Positions 49,443 through 58,091 of a stretch of 64,000 bases of DNA are shown piece by piece. This DNA comes from Dactylosporangium fulvum (GTDB lineage: Bacteria > Actinomycetota > Actinomycetes > Mycobacteriales > Micromonosporaceae): the NCBI RefSeq assembly GCF_025137375.1, contig NZ_CP073720.1:4054501-4118500 (forward strand), read 5' to 3'. Position 1 is the first letter of the stretch. Every line of letters starts with the position of its first letter. The position numbers and the translations under genes were made by a program. A model generated the notes under the pieces. That model did no database searches, was not told the DNA's origin, and saw only the letters and a program-made list of their open reading frames with translations.

Positions 49443-52082
49443 TCACGAGGACACCGCGGCGCCGGCCGGGGCACCCGCCCAGCCGACCTCGAGACCGGCC
49501 GGACCCAGGTCCGCCACGATCGTGTCCTCCTCGTGGCCCTCCGACCGCAGCAGCATGCGCGCGATCGGCGTCTCCAGTTGCCGTTGCAGGTAGCGGCGCA
49601 GCGGACGGGCGCCGAACACCGGGTCGAAGCCCTCGGCGGCGATGTGGCGCAGCGCCGCCTCGGTCACCTCCAGCTTGATGCGCCGGTCGGCCATGAGGCG
49701 GGCACGCAGGTCGTTGAGCATCAGCTCGACGACCTGCTCGATGTCCTCCAGCGTCAGCGGCTTGAACAGCACGGTGTCGTCAACGCGGTTGAGGAACTCG
49801 GGCCGGAAGTGCGAGCGCAGCGTGGCCGTCACGGCCTCGCGGGCCTCGTCGGTGAGTTGCCCGTCGCTGGTGACGCCCTCCAGGAGGTACTGCGAGCCGA
49901 GGTTGCTCGTCATGATGATGATGGTGTTGCGGAAGTCGACGGTGCGGCCCTGCGAGTCGGTGAGCCGGCCGTCCTCGAGCACCTGCAGCAGGATGTTGAA
50001 CACGTCGGTGTGGGCCTTCTCGATCTCGTCGAGCAGCACCACCGAGTAGGGCTTGCGCCGCACCGCCTCGGTGAGCTGGCCGCCCTCCTCGTAGCCGACG
50101 TAGCCGGGCGGCGCGCCGACGAGCCGGGAGACCGTGTGCCGTTCCTGGTACTCGCTCATGTCGAGCCGGATCATGTTCTGGTCGGTGTCGAACATCGCGG
50201 CGGCGAGCGCCTTGGCGAGCTCGGTCTTGCCGACACCGGTCGGGCCGAGGAAGAGGAACGAGCCGATGGGCCGGCGCGGGTCGCGGATGCCGGAGCGGGC
50301 CCGGATGATCGCGTCGGCGACCGCCTGCACCGCTTCGTCCTGGCCGACGACCCGCTCGTGCAGGATCTCGTCGAGCCGCAGCAGCTTCTGCCGCTCGGTC
50401 TCCAGCAGCCGGGTGGTCGGTATGCCGGTCCACCGGGCCACGACCTGCGCGATCTCGTCCGGCGTCACGACCTCGCGCAGCAGCCGGTGGCCGCTCTGCT
50501 TCGTGGTGAGCCGCTCCTCCTCGGCATGGAGCCTGCGCTCGAGCTCCGGCAGCCGGCCGAGGCGCAGCTCGGCGGCGCGGTCCAGGTCGTAGGCGCGCTC
50601 GGCGTGTTCGGCCTCGCGGCGGATCCGTTCGATCTCCTCGCGCAGCGCCTGGACCCGGTGGATGGCCTGGCGTTCCGCCGTCCACTGCGCCCGCATCGCG
50701 TCGACCTGGGCGCGCAGGTCGGCGGCCTCCCGCTGGATCTGGTCGCGGCGGGCGAGGCTGGCCGGGTCGTCCTCTTTGGACAGTGCGGCCACCTCCATCT
50801 CCAGCCGCATCAGCCGGCGGCTCGCCTCGTCCAGCTCGGCGGGCTGGGAGTCGATCTCGGTGCGCAGCATCGCGCAGGCCTCGTCGACGAGGTCGATCGC
50901 CTTGTCCGGCAGGAAGCGGTCGGTGATGTACCGGTGGGACAGCTCGACCGCCGCGACGAGCGCGCCGTCCTGGATGCGCACCCCGTGGAAGACCTCCAGC
51001 CGCTCCCGCAGCCCGCGCAGGATCGTCACGGCGTCCTCCGGCGTCGGCTCCTCGACCAGGATCGGCTGGACCCGCCGCTCGAAGGCCGCGTCCTTCTCGA
51101 TGTGCTTGCGGTACTCCGCGAGGGTTGTGGCGCCGATCATCCGCAGCTCGCCGCGGGCGAGCATCGGCTTGAGCATGTTCCCGGCGTCGAGCGCACCCTC
51201 GGCGGCGCCGGCGCCGACGACGGTGTGCAGCTCGTCGATGAACAGCAGGATGCGTCCCTGCGCCGCGGTCACCTCGGTGAGCACCGCCTTGAGCCGTTCC
51301 TCGAATTCACCGCGGTACTTCGCGCCGGCCACGAGCGAGCCCATGTCGAGCGCAAAGATGATCTTGTCTCGGAGTCCTTCCGGCACGTCCTGGTCGACGA
51401 TGCGCTGGGCGAGCCCTTCGACGATGGCGGTCTTGCCGACGCCCGGGTCGCCGACGAGCACCGGGTTGTTCTTGGTCTTGCGGGACACGATCTGCACGAC
51501 CCGGCGGATCTCGTTGTCACGGCCGACGACCGGGTCGAGCCGTCCGGCGCGGGCGTCCGCGACCAGGTCCCGGCCGTACTTCTCGAGGGCCTCGTAGGCC
51601 GCCTCCGGGTTGGCCGACGTGACCCGCTGCGCGCCGCGGATGCCGCTGAGCGCGGTCAGGAGGCGCTCCCGGGTGATGCCGAGGTCGCGCAGGACGCGGC
51701 CGACGGCCGTGCCGGGACCCTCCTCGTCGAGCGCGAGCAGCAGGTGCTCCACCGACACGTACTCGTCCTTGAGGCGTCCGGCCTCGCGCTCGGCGGCGTC
51801 CAGCAGCCGGGCCAGCCGTTGCGTGACCATGACCTGCCCCGGTTGGGCGCCGGGCCCGGACACGGACGGCCGCCGCCGCAGTTCGGCCTCGACTCGGTCG
51901 CGGACCTGGTCGACGTCGGCGTCCATGGCCGTCAGCAGGCGCGGCGCGATGCCGTCCGGCTGGTCGAGCAGGGCGAGCAGCAGGTGCTCGCCGTCGACCT
52001 CGGTGTGCCCGAATCGCAGGGCCCTTGTCTGGGCGTCGTGGAGGGCTTGCTGTGACTTCTCGGTCAGCCGGTTGAGGTCCAT
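49443..52082 (-). CDS. clpB: ClpB disaggregase
   Basis: An 879-residue Hsp100. The Clp N domain (MDLNRLTEKSQQALHDAQTR) is followed by NBD1 with Walker A GDPGVGKT near residue 211, the coiled-coil middle domain (about 400-520) that marks ClpB, and NBD2 with GPTGVGKT near residue 612 and the substrate-pore GYVGYEEGG. The C-terminus is the usual D2-small region. It cooperates with DnaK-DnaJ-GrpE to resolubilise aggregates. ATG 52082 follows AGGAGAC. It is the last gene of dnaK-grpE-dnaJ-clpB, 34 bp after dnaJ. Confidence 0.95.
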   Translation of the reverse strand: MDLNRLTEKSQQALHDAQTRALRFGHTEVDGEHLLLALLDQPDGIAPRLLTAMDADVDQVRDRVEAELRRRPSVSGPGAQPGQVMVTQRLARLLDAAEREAGRLKDEYVSVEHLLLALDEEGPGTAVGRVLRDLGITRERLLTALSGIRGAQRVTSANPEAAYEALEKYGRDLVADARAGRLDPVVGRDNEIRRVVQIVSRKTKNNPVLVGDPGVGKTAIVEGLAQRIVDQDVPEGLRDKIIFALDMGSLVAGAKYRGEFEERLKAVLTEVTAAQGRILLFIDELHTVVGAGAAEGALDAGNMLKPMLARGELRMIGATTLAEYRKHIEKDAAFERRVQPILVEEPTPEDAVTILRGLRERLEVFHGVRIQDGALVAAVELSHRYITDRFLPDKAIDLVDEACAMLRTEIDSQPAELDEASRRLMRLEMEVAALSKEDDPASLARRDQIQREAADLRAQVDAMRAQWTAERQAIHRVQALREEIERIRREAEHAERAYDLDRAAELRLGRLPELERRLHAEEERLTTKQSGHRLLREVVTPDEIAQVVARWTGIPTTRLLETERQKLLRLDEILHERVVGQDEAVQAVADAIIRARSGIRDPRRPIGSFLFLGPTGVGKTELAKALAAAMFDTDQNMIRLDMSEYQERHTVSRLVGAPPGYVGYEEGGQLTEAVRRKPYSVVLLDEIEKAHTDVFNILLQVLEDGRLTDSQGRTVDFRNTIIIMTSNLGSQYLLEGVTSDGQLTDEAREAVTATLRSHFRPEFLNRVDDTVLFKPLTLEDIEQVVELMLNDLRARLMADRRIKLEVTEAALRHIAAEGFDPVFGARPLRRYLQRQLETPIARMLLRSEGHEEDTIVADLGPAGLEVGWAGAPAGAAVSS

Positions 52083-52116
52083 GTTCGTCTCCTGGGCAGT
52101 GCTTCGCGTCGGTGGG

Positions 52117-53103
52117 TCATCCCGCCCGCCGGGGGTCGAACGTCGACACCCTGGCCCACTGCTCCAGCAGGTGACGCTCTTCGTCGGAGAGTTTGGGCGG
52201 TACCACGATCTTGACGTTGGCGTAGAGGTCGCCGGGGGCTCCCCGGGGGTTCGGCATGCCCTTCCCGCGCAGCCGCAGCCGCCGTCCGGACGGCGTGCCG
52301 GGCGGCGCGTGCACCTGGACGACACCGTCCGGCGTCTCCAGGGGCACGGTCGCGCCGAGTGCCGCCTCCCACGGTGCGACGGGGAGGTCGACGGTGATGT
52401 CGCGGCCCTTGACGCGGTACCGCGGGTGCGGCGCGATGTGGACGCGGAGGTACAGGTCGCCGCGCGGCCCGCCGTCGGTTCCCGAGCCGCCCTGGCCGGC
52501 GAGCCGGATCCGCGATCCCTCGGTCACGCCGCGCGGGATGGTGACCTCGTACTCGCGGGTGCCGCCGGACGGGGCCGGCAGCGTGATCTTGCGCCGGTCG
52601 CCGTGGAAGGCGTCCTCCACGCTGATCGTGAGCTCGGCCTCGGTGTCGGCACCCCGGACCGGCCCGAAGCTGCGCGGCCCGCCGGCCCGCCCGCCGAAGA
52701 GGCTCTCGAAGAGGTCCTCGACGTCGACCACGCCGCCGGCGGCCCGGCCCGAGCGGAAGCCCTGAGCGCCGCCCCATCCGCCACCGCCACCGCCACCGCC
52801 GGCGCCGCCGGCGCCGGCCGGGGCCCACGCCCCGGCGCCGGTCCGGCCGGCCGCCTGCTCGAAGTCGTCGGGGATCTGCCGCCAGGCGTCGCCGAACTGG
52901 TCGTACTTGCGCCGGCGGCCCGGGTCGGACAGCACGTTGTACGCTTCGTTGATCTTCTTGAACCGGTCCTCGGCCCCCGGCGACTTGTTGACGTCCGGGT
53001 GGTGCCGCCGCGCGAGTGTGCGGTACGCGCGCTGGATCTGTTCGGCGTCGGCGTCCCGGGGCACACCGAGGATGTCGTAGTAGTCGTTCGACTCAGTCGC
53101 CAT
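52117..53103 (-). CDS. dnaJ: DnaJ/CbpA-type co-chaperone
   Basis: A 328-residue J-protein without the zinc-finger domain (DnaJ2/CbpA type). The J-domain is NDYYDILGVPRDADAEQIQR with the HPD motif in RRHHPDVNKSP, followed by a Gly-rich linker (GGAGGGGGGGGWGG) and the two beta-sandwich CTDs (TISVEDAFHGDRRKITLP, KGRDITVDLPVAPWEAALG). It stimulates DnaK. The start at 53103 (MATESND) overlaps grpE by 11 bp; a start at 53115 adds four residues. Confidence 0.93.
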   Translation of the reverse strand: MATESNDYYDILGVPRDADAEQIQRAYRTLARRHHPDVNKSPGAEDRFKKINEAYNVLSDPGRRRKYDQFGDAWRQIPDDFEQAAGRTGAGAWAPAGAGGAGGGGGGGGWGGAQGFRSGRAAGGVVDVEDLFESLFGGRAGGPRSFGPVRGADTEAELTISVEDAFHGDRRKITLPAPSGGTREYEVTIPRGVTEGSRIRLAGQGGSGTDGGPRGDLYLRVHIAPHPRYRVKGRDITVDLPVAPWEAALGATVPLETPDGVVQVHAPPGTPSGRRLRLRGKGMPNPRGAPGDLYANVKIVVPPKLSDEERHLLEQWARVSTFDPRRAG

Positions 53104-53680
53104 CCGCTCCGCCACCCGGTCGGTCGTCTGGGCCTGCCGCAGGCCGGGACTCCGCGGCGGCTTCCGGTCCGCCGGCCTGCTGCGGGGCGGCGCCCACCGC
53201 GACGACCGCCGGCCGCAGCAGGCGATCGCCCTTCGCGTATCCGGGCAGCAGCACCCGGGCCACCGTGCCGGGTGGCACCACGGCGTCCTCGACCACCTCG
53301 GCCGCCTCGTGCAGCTTCGGGTCGAAGGGCTCGCCCACCGTGCCGATCGGTTCGAACCCCAGCAGCGAGAGCACCCGCTGGGCCTGCTCGCGCACGTGCT
53401 GGACGCCCGCCACGATCGTCGCCGGGTCGGCCTCGGCGTGCTGCAGCGCCAGGTCGAGGTGGTCCAGGACCGGCAACCACGCCGCCGACACCGCGAGGCG
53501 CTCGTTGAGCCGCTGGTCGGCCGCGTTGCGGCTGGCCCACTTCCGGGTGTTGGCCAGCTCCGCGAGGGCCCGCTGCCACTTGTCCCGGAGGTCGGCGGCC
53601 TCGTCGCCGGGCGGTGTCCCGGCCGGCTTGGCCACGGTCTCGTCGGTGGCGGCCTGTTCGGCCGCGCGATGTTCGGTCAT
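53093..53680 (-). CDS. grpE: GrpE nucleotide exchange factor
   Basis: A 195-residue GrpE: long N-terminal helix (LRDKWQRALAELANTRKWAS), the dimer four-helix region (LPVLDHLDLALQHAEAD, REQAQRVLSLLGFEPIG) and the beta domain (FDPKLHEAAEVVEDAVVPPG, VLLPGYAKGDRLLRPAVV). It exchanges nucleotide on DnaK. It starts 3 bp after the dnaK stop. The C-terminal 35 residues are Pro/Gly/Ala-rich and probably disordered. Confidence 0.93.
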   Translation of the reverse strand: MTEHRAAEQAATDETVAKPAGTPPGDEAADLRDKWQRALAELANTRKWASRNAADQRLNERLAVSAAWLPVLDHLDLALQHAEADPATIVAGVQHVREQAQRVLSLLGFEPIGTVGEPFDPKLHEAAEVVEDAVVPPGTVARVLLPGYAKGDRLLRPAVVAVGAAPQQAGGPEAAAESRPAAGPDDRPGGGADGD

Positions 53681-53683
53681 GGC

Positions 53684-55579
53684 TCAGCCCGTGCTGAAGT
53701 CGGCGTCGATGACGTCCTCGCTGCCGTCCGGTCGCGCTCCGGCGGGCTGCTCCTGACCGCCGCCGGGTTGTCCGGCCCTGGCTTCCGCCGGGCGGGCGCT
53801 CAGCGCGTACAGCATCTGCTGCAGATCCCCGGTGATCCTGCGGGACTGGTCCAGCGGTGCCTGGTCGCGCACGGCCTGCCGGGCCTCCTCGAGGAGCATG
53901 TTCGCGCGTGCCCGGTCGTGCTCCGGCACCTGGTCGCCCAGTTCGTTCAGCTGGCGCTCGACCTGGTAGGCCATGCTGTCCAGCGAGTTGCGGGCGTCGA
54001 CCTCCTCGCGCATCCGCTGGTCCTCGGCCCGGTGCTGCTCCGCCTCGTGGAGGAGCCGTTCGACGTCGGCCTTGTCGAGGGTGCCGCTCTCGGTGATGGT
54101 GATCTTCTGCTCGGCGTTGGTGTCCTTGTCCCGCGCGGAGACGTTCAGGATGCCGTTGGCGTCGATGTCGTAGGTGACCTCGATCTGCGGCGTGCCGCGC
54201 GGTGCCGGCCGGATGTTCTCCAGCCGCATGCGGCCCAGCACCCGGTTGTCGGCGGCGCGTTCCCGCTCGCCCTGCAGCACCACCACGTCGACAGCCGGCT
54301 GGTTGTCCTCCGCCGTGGAGAACACCTCGCTGCGGCGGGTCGGAATGGTCGTGTTGCGGTCGATCACCTTCGTCATCAGGCCGCCGAGCGTCTCGACGCC
54401 GAGCGACAGCGGCGTGACGTCGAGCAGGACGACGTCCTGCACCTCGCCCTTGAGCACCCCGGCCTGGATCGCCGCGCCGAGCGCGACCACCTCGTCGGGG
54501 TTGACCGTCATGTTCGGTTCCTTGCCGCCGGTGAGCCGCCGCACGAGGGCCTGGACGGCCGGCATGCGGGTCGCGCCGCCGACGAGGATGACCTCGTCGA
54601 GGTCCTCGACGCTGATCTTCGCGTCGCTCATCGCCTGCCGCACCGGACCCATCGTCCGCTCCAGCAGGTCGTGGGTCAGCTCCTCGAACCTGGCCCGCGT
54701 GACCGTCGCCGTCAGGTGCTTCGGCCCCGTCGCGTCGGCGGTGATGAACGGCAGGTTGACCTGCGTCTGGGTCACCGACGACAGTTCGATCTTCGCGCGC
54801 TCGGCGGCCTCGGTGAGCCGCTGCAGCGCTTGCGGGTCCTTGCGCACGTCGATGCCGTTCTCGCGCTTGAACTCGTCGGCGAGGTGGTCGACCAGCCGGT
54901 GGTCGAAGTTGTCGCCGCCCAGGTGCGTGTCGCCGGCGGTGGCCCGCACCTCCACGACACCGTCGCCGACGTCGAGGATGCTCACGTCGAACGTGCCGCC
55001 ACCGAGGTCGAACACCAGCACCGTCTCGTGGCCGGCCTTGTCGAGCCCGTAGGCGAGCGCGGCCGCGGTCGGCTCGTTGATGATCCGCAGCACTTCCAGG
55101 CCGGCGATGCGGCCGGCGTCCTTGGTCGCCTGCCGCTGGGCGTCGTTGAAGTACGCCGGGACGGTGACGACCGCCTCGGTGACCTTCTCGCCGAGGTGCC
55201 TCGCCGCGTCGTCGGCGAGCTTGCGCAGGACCTGCGCCGACACCTCCTCCGGCGAGATCAGCTTGCCGCGGACGTTGAAGCGGACCGTGCCCTCGGGTCC
55301 GGGGGCGACGTCGTAGGTGACCGTCTTGATCTCCTCGGCGACCTCCTCGAACTTGCGGCCGACGAACCGCTTCGCCGAGTAGATCGTCCCTTTCGGGTTG
55401 AGCACCGCCTGCCGCCTGGCCAACTGCCCGACGAGGCGCTCGCCGGTCTCGGTGTAGGCCACCACCGACGGCGTCGTCCGGCTCCCCTCCGCGTTCGGAA
55501 TCACGGTCGGTTGACCGCCTTCGTACGCGGCGATCACCGAGTTCGTCGTGCCCAGGTCGATCCCCACAGCCCTCGCCAT
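53684..55579 (-). CDS. dnaK: DnaK chaperone
   Basis: A 631-residue Hsp70. The ATPase domain starts AVGIDLGTTNSVIAAYEGG and includes the phosphate loops (VPAYFNDAQRQATKDAGRIA, FDLGGGTFDVSILDVGDG) and DEVILVGGATRMPAVQALV. The substrate domain follows (LLDVTPLSLGVETLGG, GILNVSARDKDT), with a helical lid and a Gly/Gln-rich tail ending EDVIDADFS. ATG 55579. It is first of a four-gene unit dnaK-grpE-dnaJ-clpB. No HAIR or CIRCE element is visible upstream, so regulation may use another system. Confidence 0.95.
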   Translation of the reverse strand: MARAVGIDLGTTNSVIAAYEGGQPTVIPNAEGSRTTPSVVAYTETGERLVGQLARRQAVLNPKGTIYSAKRFVGRKFEEVAEEIKTVTYDVAPGPEGTVRFNVRGKLISPEEVSAQVLRKLADDAARHLGEKVTEAVVTVPAYFNDAQRQATKDAGRIAGLEVLRIINEPTAAALAYGLDKAGHETVLVFDLGGGTFDVSILDVGDGVVEVRATAGDTHLGGDNFDHRLVDHLADEFKRENGIDVRKDPQALQRLTEAAERAKIELSSVTQTQVNLPFITADATGPKHLTATVTRARFEELTHDLLERTMGPVRQAMSDAKISVEDLDEVILVGGATRMPAVQALVRRLTGGKEPNMTVNPDEVVALGAAIQAGVLKGEVQDVVLLDVTPLSLGVETLGGLMTKVIDRNTTIPTRRSEVFSTAEDNQPAVDVVVLQGERERAADNRVLGRMRLENIRPAPRGTPQIEVTYDIDANGILNVSARDKDTNAEQKITITESGTLDKADVERLLHEAEQHRAEDQRMREEVDARNSLDSMAYQVERQLNELGDQVPEHDRARANMLLEEARQAVRDQAPLDQSRRITGDLQQMLYALSARPAEARAGQPGGGQEQPAGARPDGSEDVIDADFSTG

Positions 55580-55680
55580 GAGCGGGTCTCCTCTCGCCTG
55601 TCGGTGTTGTGCGGGCCCACGGCCCGCGAAGTTCAGCGGTTCCGTAGTCGGAGGCCATCGGCGCCGGTAGGCAGGTGGTC

Positions 55681-55729
55681 GCGGCGTTCCCCCGCGACGG
55701 CGCGGCGAGGCCGTGCGGGGGAACGCCGC
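55681..55729 (-). terminator. Strong hairpin terminator before the dnaK unit
   Basis: Perfect 15-bp arms (55681-55695, GCGGCGTTCCCCCGC, and 55715-55729) begin 2 bp past the stop codon of the general-stress-protein gene on the minus strand. This separates hsp20-DUF2267-BON-GSP from dnaK. A second small hairpin (arms GCGGGCC 55611-55617 and GGCCCGC 55621-55627) lies just upstream of dnaK. Confidence 0.8.
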
Positions 55730-55731
55730 CG

Positions 55732-56289
55732 TCAGCCCGCCGTTGTCCCGCCGAGGATCTGCCGTGCCTGGTCGGCGTACTCGGCGTCGATCATGAGCGA
55801 ATACGTGGACGCCTGGATGTTGCTGGCCGACTTGAAGTCCCGCTGGCCGCCGGTCATCGCGTGGGCGATCGCGCCGAACGCGGCGCCCCACAGCAGACCG
55901 GCGACAACGGCGAAGACCACGACCCGCCACCACGCGCCGACGGCGAAGATGCCGAGCAGCACGCCGACCAGCAGGCCGAACCATCCGCCGCTGCCGGCGC
56001 CGGCGAGCGCCGCGCGACCGATCGTCATCCGGCCCAGCACCTTTTCCACCAGGCGTACGTCCGTGCCGACGATGGTGACCCGGTCGACCGGGAACTTGGC
56101 GTCGGACAGGCGGTCGACCGCCCGCTGGGCCTCGAGGTAGTTGGGATAGGTGGCGATCGTCATCATCGGCCGCTCCGGCGAACCGATGTCCCAGGTGGCG
56201 GCGCGGTCCGGGGTGACGGGCCTACCGCCGCGGGTGAACGGCATCGAGTTGCTTTCCTGCGGTGTACCGGCGTCGGCCGGATTGGTCAT
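55732..56289 (-). CDS. GSP17M-like general stress membrane protein
   Basis: A 185-residue protein. The N-terminal half has the general-stress-protein-17M fold (TIATYPNYLEAQRAVDRLSD, FPVDRVTIVGTDVRLVEKVLG) and the C-terminal half has two hydrophobic segments (GWFGLLVGVLLGIFAVGAWW and VVVFAVVAGLLWGAAFGAIA). It probably spans the membrane. It is 30 bp downstream of the BON gene and ends at the hairpin terminator. Function unknown; this family is stress-induced in Bacillus and actinobacteria. Confidence 0.85.
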   Translation of the reverse strand: MTNPADAGTPQESNSMPFTRGGRPVTPDRAATWDIGSPERPMMTIATYPNYLEAQRAVDRLSDAKFPVDRVTIVGTDVRLVEKVLGRMTIGRAALAGAGSGGWFGLLVGVLLGIFAVGAWWRVVVFAVVAGLLWGAAFGAIAHAMTGGQRDFKSASNIQASTYSLMIDAEYADQARQILGGTTAG

Positions 56290-56319
56290 GGCGACAGCCC
56301 TCCTCTGTTCTCGTGAAGA

Positions 56320-56991
56320 TCAACCGGCGACGATGCGGTTGTCCACCGCGCGTACGCCGGGTGCGGACCAGGCGACGCGCTCCGCTTCCTGCTTCTCGAT
56401 CCAGGGACGGACCCGGCCGGTCAGGATCACCGTGTCGCCCTCGACGGTCACGTTGATGTGTTCGGCGTCGGTCTCGGCACTGCGCACCAACGCCTGCTCG
56501 ATCTCGCGGCGCAACTGTTCCGGCGTCGGCCGCCGCGGCTTCACCGTGATCAGGTTGGTCACGCCACGCACACCCCGGAGCTGGCGGACGGCGTGCTCGG
56601 CGGCCCGCCGCTCGTGTCCCCACTCGACCTCGCCGCGTAGTGTCACCCAGCCGTCGGAGACATTGACCTGAACCTGACCGACGGGCACGAACGCGTCCCA
56701 CAGCAGGGCGCGCAGCGCGGCGGTCGCGATGTCGGGGTCCGGGCGTTGCGCGTCGACGGGCAGCCGTACCTCGATGTCGTCGGCGACGGCCTGCACGCCA
56801 CGTATCCGGCCCACGGCCCGTTCGGCGGCCCACTTCTTGTTGTAGCTGTCGACCCAGCCGGCCAGTGCCACGACGCCGTCGCGCACCGCCGCGGCGATGT
56901 CGTTGGGCTGGAGCATGGGATCCCACCGCAGCTCCATGAGCACGTCGTGCTGGATCTCCTGATCGGTCCGCTCGATCGTCTGAGTGGGCAT
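56320..56991 (-). CDS. Triple-BON-domain protein
   Basis: A 223-residue protein with three BON modules in tandem: residues about 10-75 (DQEIQHDVLMELRWDP through GVQAVADDIEV), 90-155 (DPDIATAALRALLWDA through GVRGVTNLITV) and 160-220 (TPEQLRREIEQALVRSAETD through GVRAVDNRIV). BON domains bind phospholipid or the envelope and occur in OsmY-like stress proteins. AAAGGAGC precedes the ATG at 56991 (a GTG directly before it is the alternative). No signal peptide was seen. It lies between the DUF2267-like gene and the general-stress gene. Confidence 0.92.
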   Translation of the reverse strand: MPTQTIERTDQEIQHDVLMELRWDPMLQPNDIAAAVRDGVVALAGWVDSYNKKWAAERAVGRIRGVQAVADDIEVRLPVDAQRPDPDIATAALRALLWDAFVPVGQVQVNVSDGWVTLRGEVEWGHERRAAEHAVRQLRGVRGVTNLITVKPRRPTPEQLRREIEQALVRSAETDAEHINVTVEGDTVILTGRVRPWIEKQEAERVAWSAPGVRAVDNRIVAG

Positions 56992-57126
56992 CACTGCTCC
57001 TTTCCCTTCCCGGTCCTCCGCCGAGCCTTCTTCGGTTCTCCTCCGAGCCTTCTTCGGGCACGGGTGACGGCGTCATCCGAAGGGGGTGAGACGAAGGCTG
57101 TTCGAAAGCTCGCCGGTTCAGGGCGC

Positions 57127-57312
57127 TCAGGGCTCGCGCAGCAGCCGTTCGGTGAGATGCCGGTACGACTCGTCGTCCAGTGCCTGACCGAGCGCGGTCA
57201 GCACCACCGCTGCATGCCGTTCGGCCACCTCGGCCGGCACGTCCTCCCGGTGGGCGACCCTGCCGATGAAGTCGGCAGGGTCGAATCGCTGTGCCGGGCC
57301 GGTCGTGGTCAG
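57127..57312 (-). CDS. Small DUF2267-like protein, start overlaps hsp20 stop
   Basis: A 61-residue frame. The sequence includes RFDPADFIGRVAHREDVPAE, then RHAAVVLTALGQALDDESYR, which fits part of the DUF2267 helical fold of unknown function. No ATG, GTG or TTG gives the full domain. The best start is CTG 57312, overlapping the hsp20 stop as CTGA, with GGAGG (57325-57329 on the minus strand) 12 bases upstream. An internal GTG at 57240 would keep only the last 37 residues. The clear protein character supports a real gene translated by coupling to hsp20. Confidence 0.6.
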   Translation of the reverse strand: MTTTGPAQRFDPADFIGRVAHREDVPAEVAERHAAVVLTALGQALDDESYRHLTERLLREP

Positions 57313-57926
57313 CGCTGGCCGCCGCCTCCGCCCGGCTGTCCGGTGCGCTGGCCCTGCTGGCCCTGCTGGCCCTGCTGGCCCTGCTGGCCCTGCTGGCCCG
57401 TCCGGCCCTGCTGGGCCCGCTGGTCCTGCTGGCCTTCCTGACGCTGGATCTCGATCCGGCGCGGCTGTGCCTCCTGCGTCTTGGTGATGTTGACTATCAG
57501 GACACCGTTGCTGCAGGTCGCCTCGACCTGGCTGGGGTCGATGTCGCTCGGCAGGTCGATGAGGTATTCGAAGTCACCCCGCTGGCGGTTCTGGCGCCGG
57601 ACTATGCCGCTGCGCTCCCGCTCCTGGAAGTTGCCCGAGATCCGCAGCTCCTCACCGCGTATCTCGAGGTTGATGTCCTGCGGGTCGACGTTCGGCACGT
57701 CGATCTCGACGATGTAGGCGTTTTCGGTCTCCTCGATGTCCACCGGGACCGCCAGCGGCGACATCCCGCCGATCGCGGTGGGGTCGGTCAGGAGCGCCTG
57801 CATCAGTTGGCCGAACCGGTTGTTGATGTCGCCCATCTCCCGCAGCGGGTCCCAGCGGTACAGGGGAGTGAGCTGGCCACCGCCGCCACCACGCCACCGT
57901 CGGGAGGTGAAGGGTGCGAGTGTCAT
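57309..57926 (-). CDS. Hsp20/alpha-crystallin small heat-shock protein with Gln-rich tail
   Basis: A 205-residue sHsp. The alpha-crystallin domain spans about 55-150 (VPVDIEETENAYIVEIDVPN, INLEIRGEELRISGNFQERE, FEYLIDLPSDIDPSQVEAT, NGVLIVNITKTQ). After the domain the tail becomes a GQQ-repeat (five 9-bp DNA repeats, see below) ending in a Gly-rich stretch, unusual for sHsps. ATG 57926 follows GAAGGGAACC. It is first of hsp20-DUF2267-BON-GSP and lies 165 bp downstream of the GH15 gene, giving room for its own promoter. Confidence 0.93.
   Translation of the reverse strand: MTLAPFTSRRWRGGGGGQLTPLYRWDPLREMGDINNRFGQLMQALLTDPTAIGGMSPLAVPVDIEETENAYIVEIDVPNVDPQDINLEIRGEELRISGNFQERERSGIVRRQNRQRGDFEYLIDLPSDIDPSQVEATCSNGVLIVNITKTQEAQPRRIEIQRQEGQQDQRAQQGRTGQQGQQGQQGQQGQQGQRTGQPGGGGGQR
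57352..57396. repeat. Tandem 9-bp repeat inside hsp20
   Basis: CCCTGCTGG occurs five times in a row (plus strand), coding on the minus strand for the GQQ repeats of the Hsp20 tail. Such a microsatellite can expand or contract in-frame. Confidence 0.9.
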
Positions 57927-58091
57927 GACTGATCGGTTCCCTTCTCGATCCGAACGCTCTTTGTACGGAGCCGGTTTCCGTGGGTGGATCACTTCTCAGC
58001 CTCGGCCGGGACGGACGGATGTGTTTCCCCTGGCGGGGATGAAGTCCGACGTGACCGCCGGAGGCGCCGGACATCGCCCTCGAGGTTGAGG

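Noticed and set aside
55580..55680. HAIR or CIRCE element before dnaK
   Set aside because: No CTTGAGT/ACTCAAG or TTAGCACTC/GAGTGCTAA arms were seen by eye.
57352..57396. CRISPR-like array
   Set aside because: The repeats are 9 bp, contiguous, in frame in hsp20, and have no spacers.
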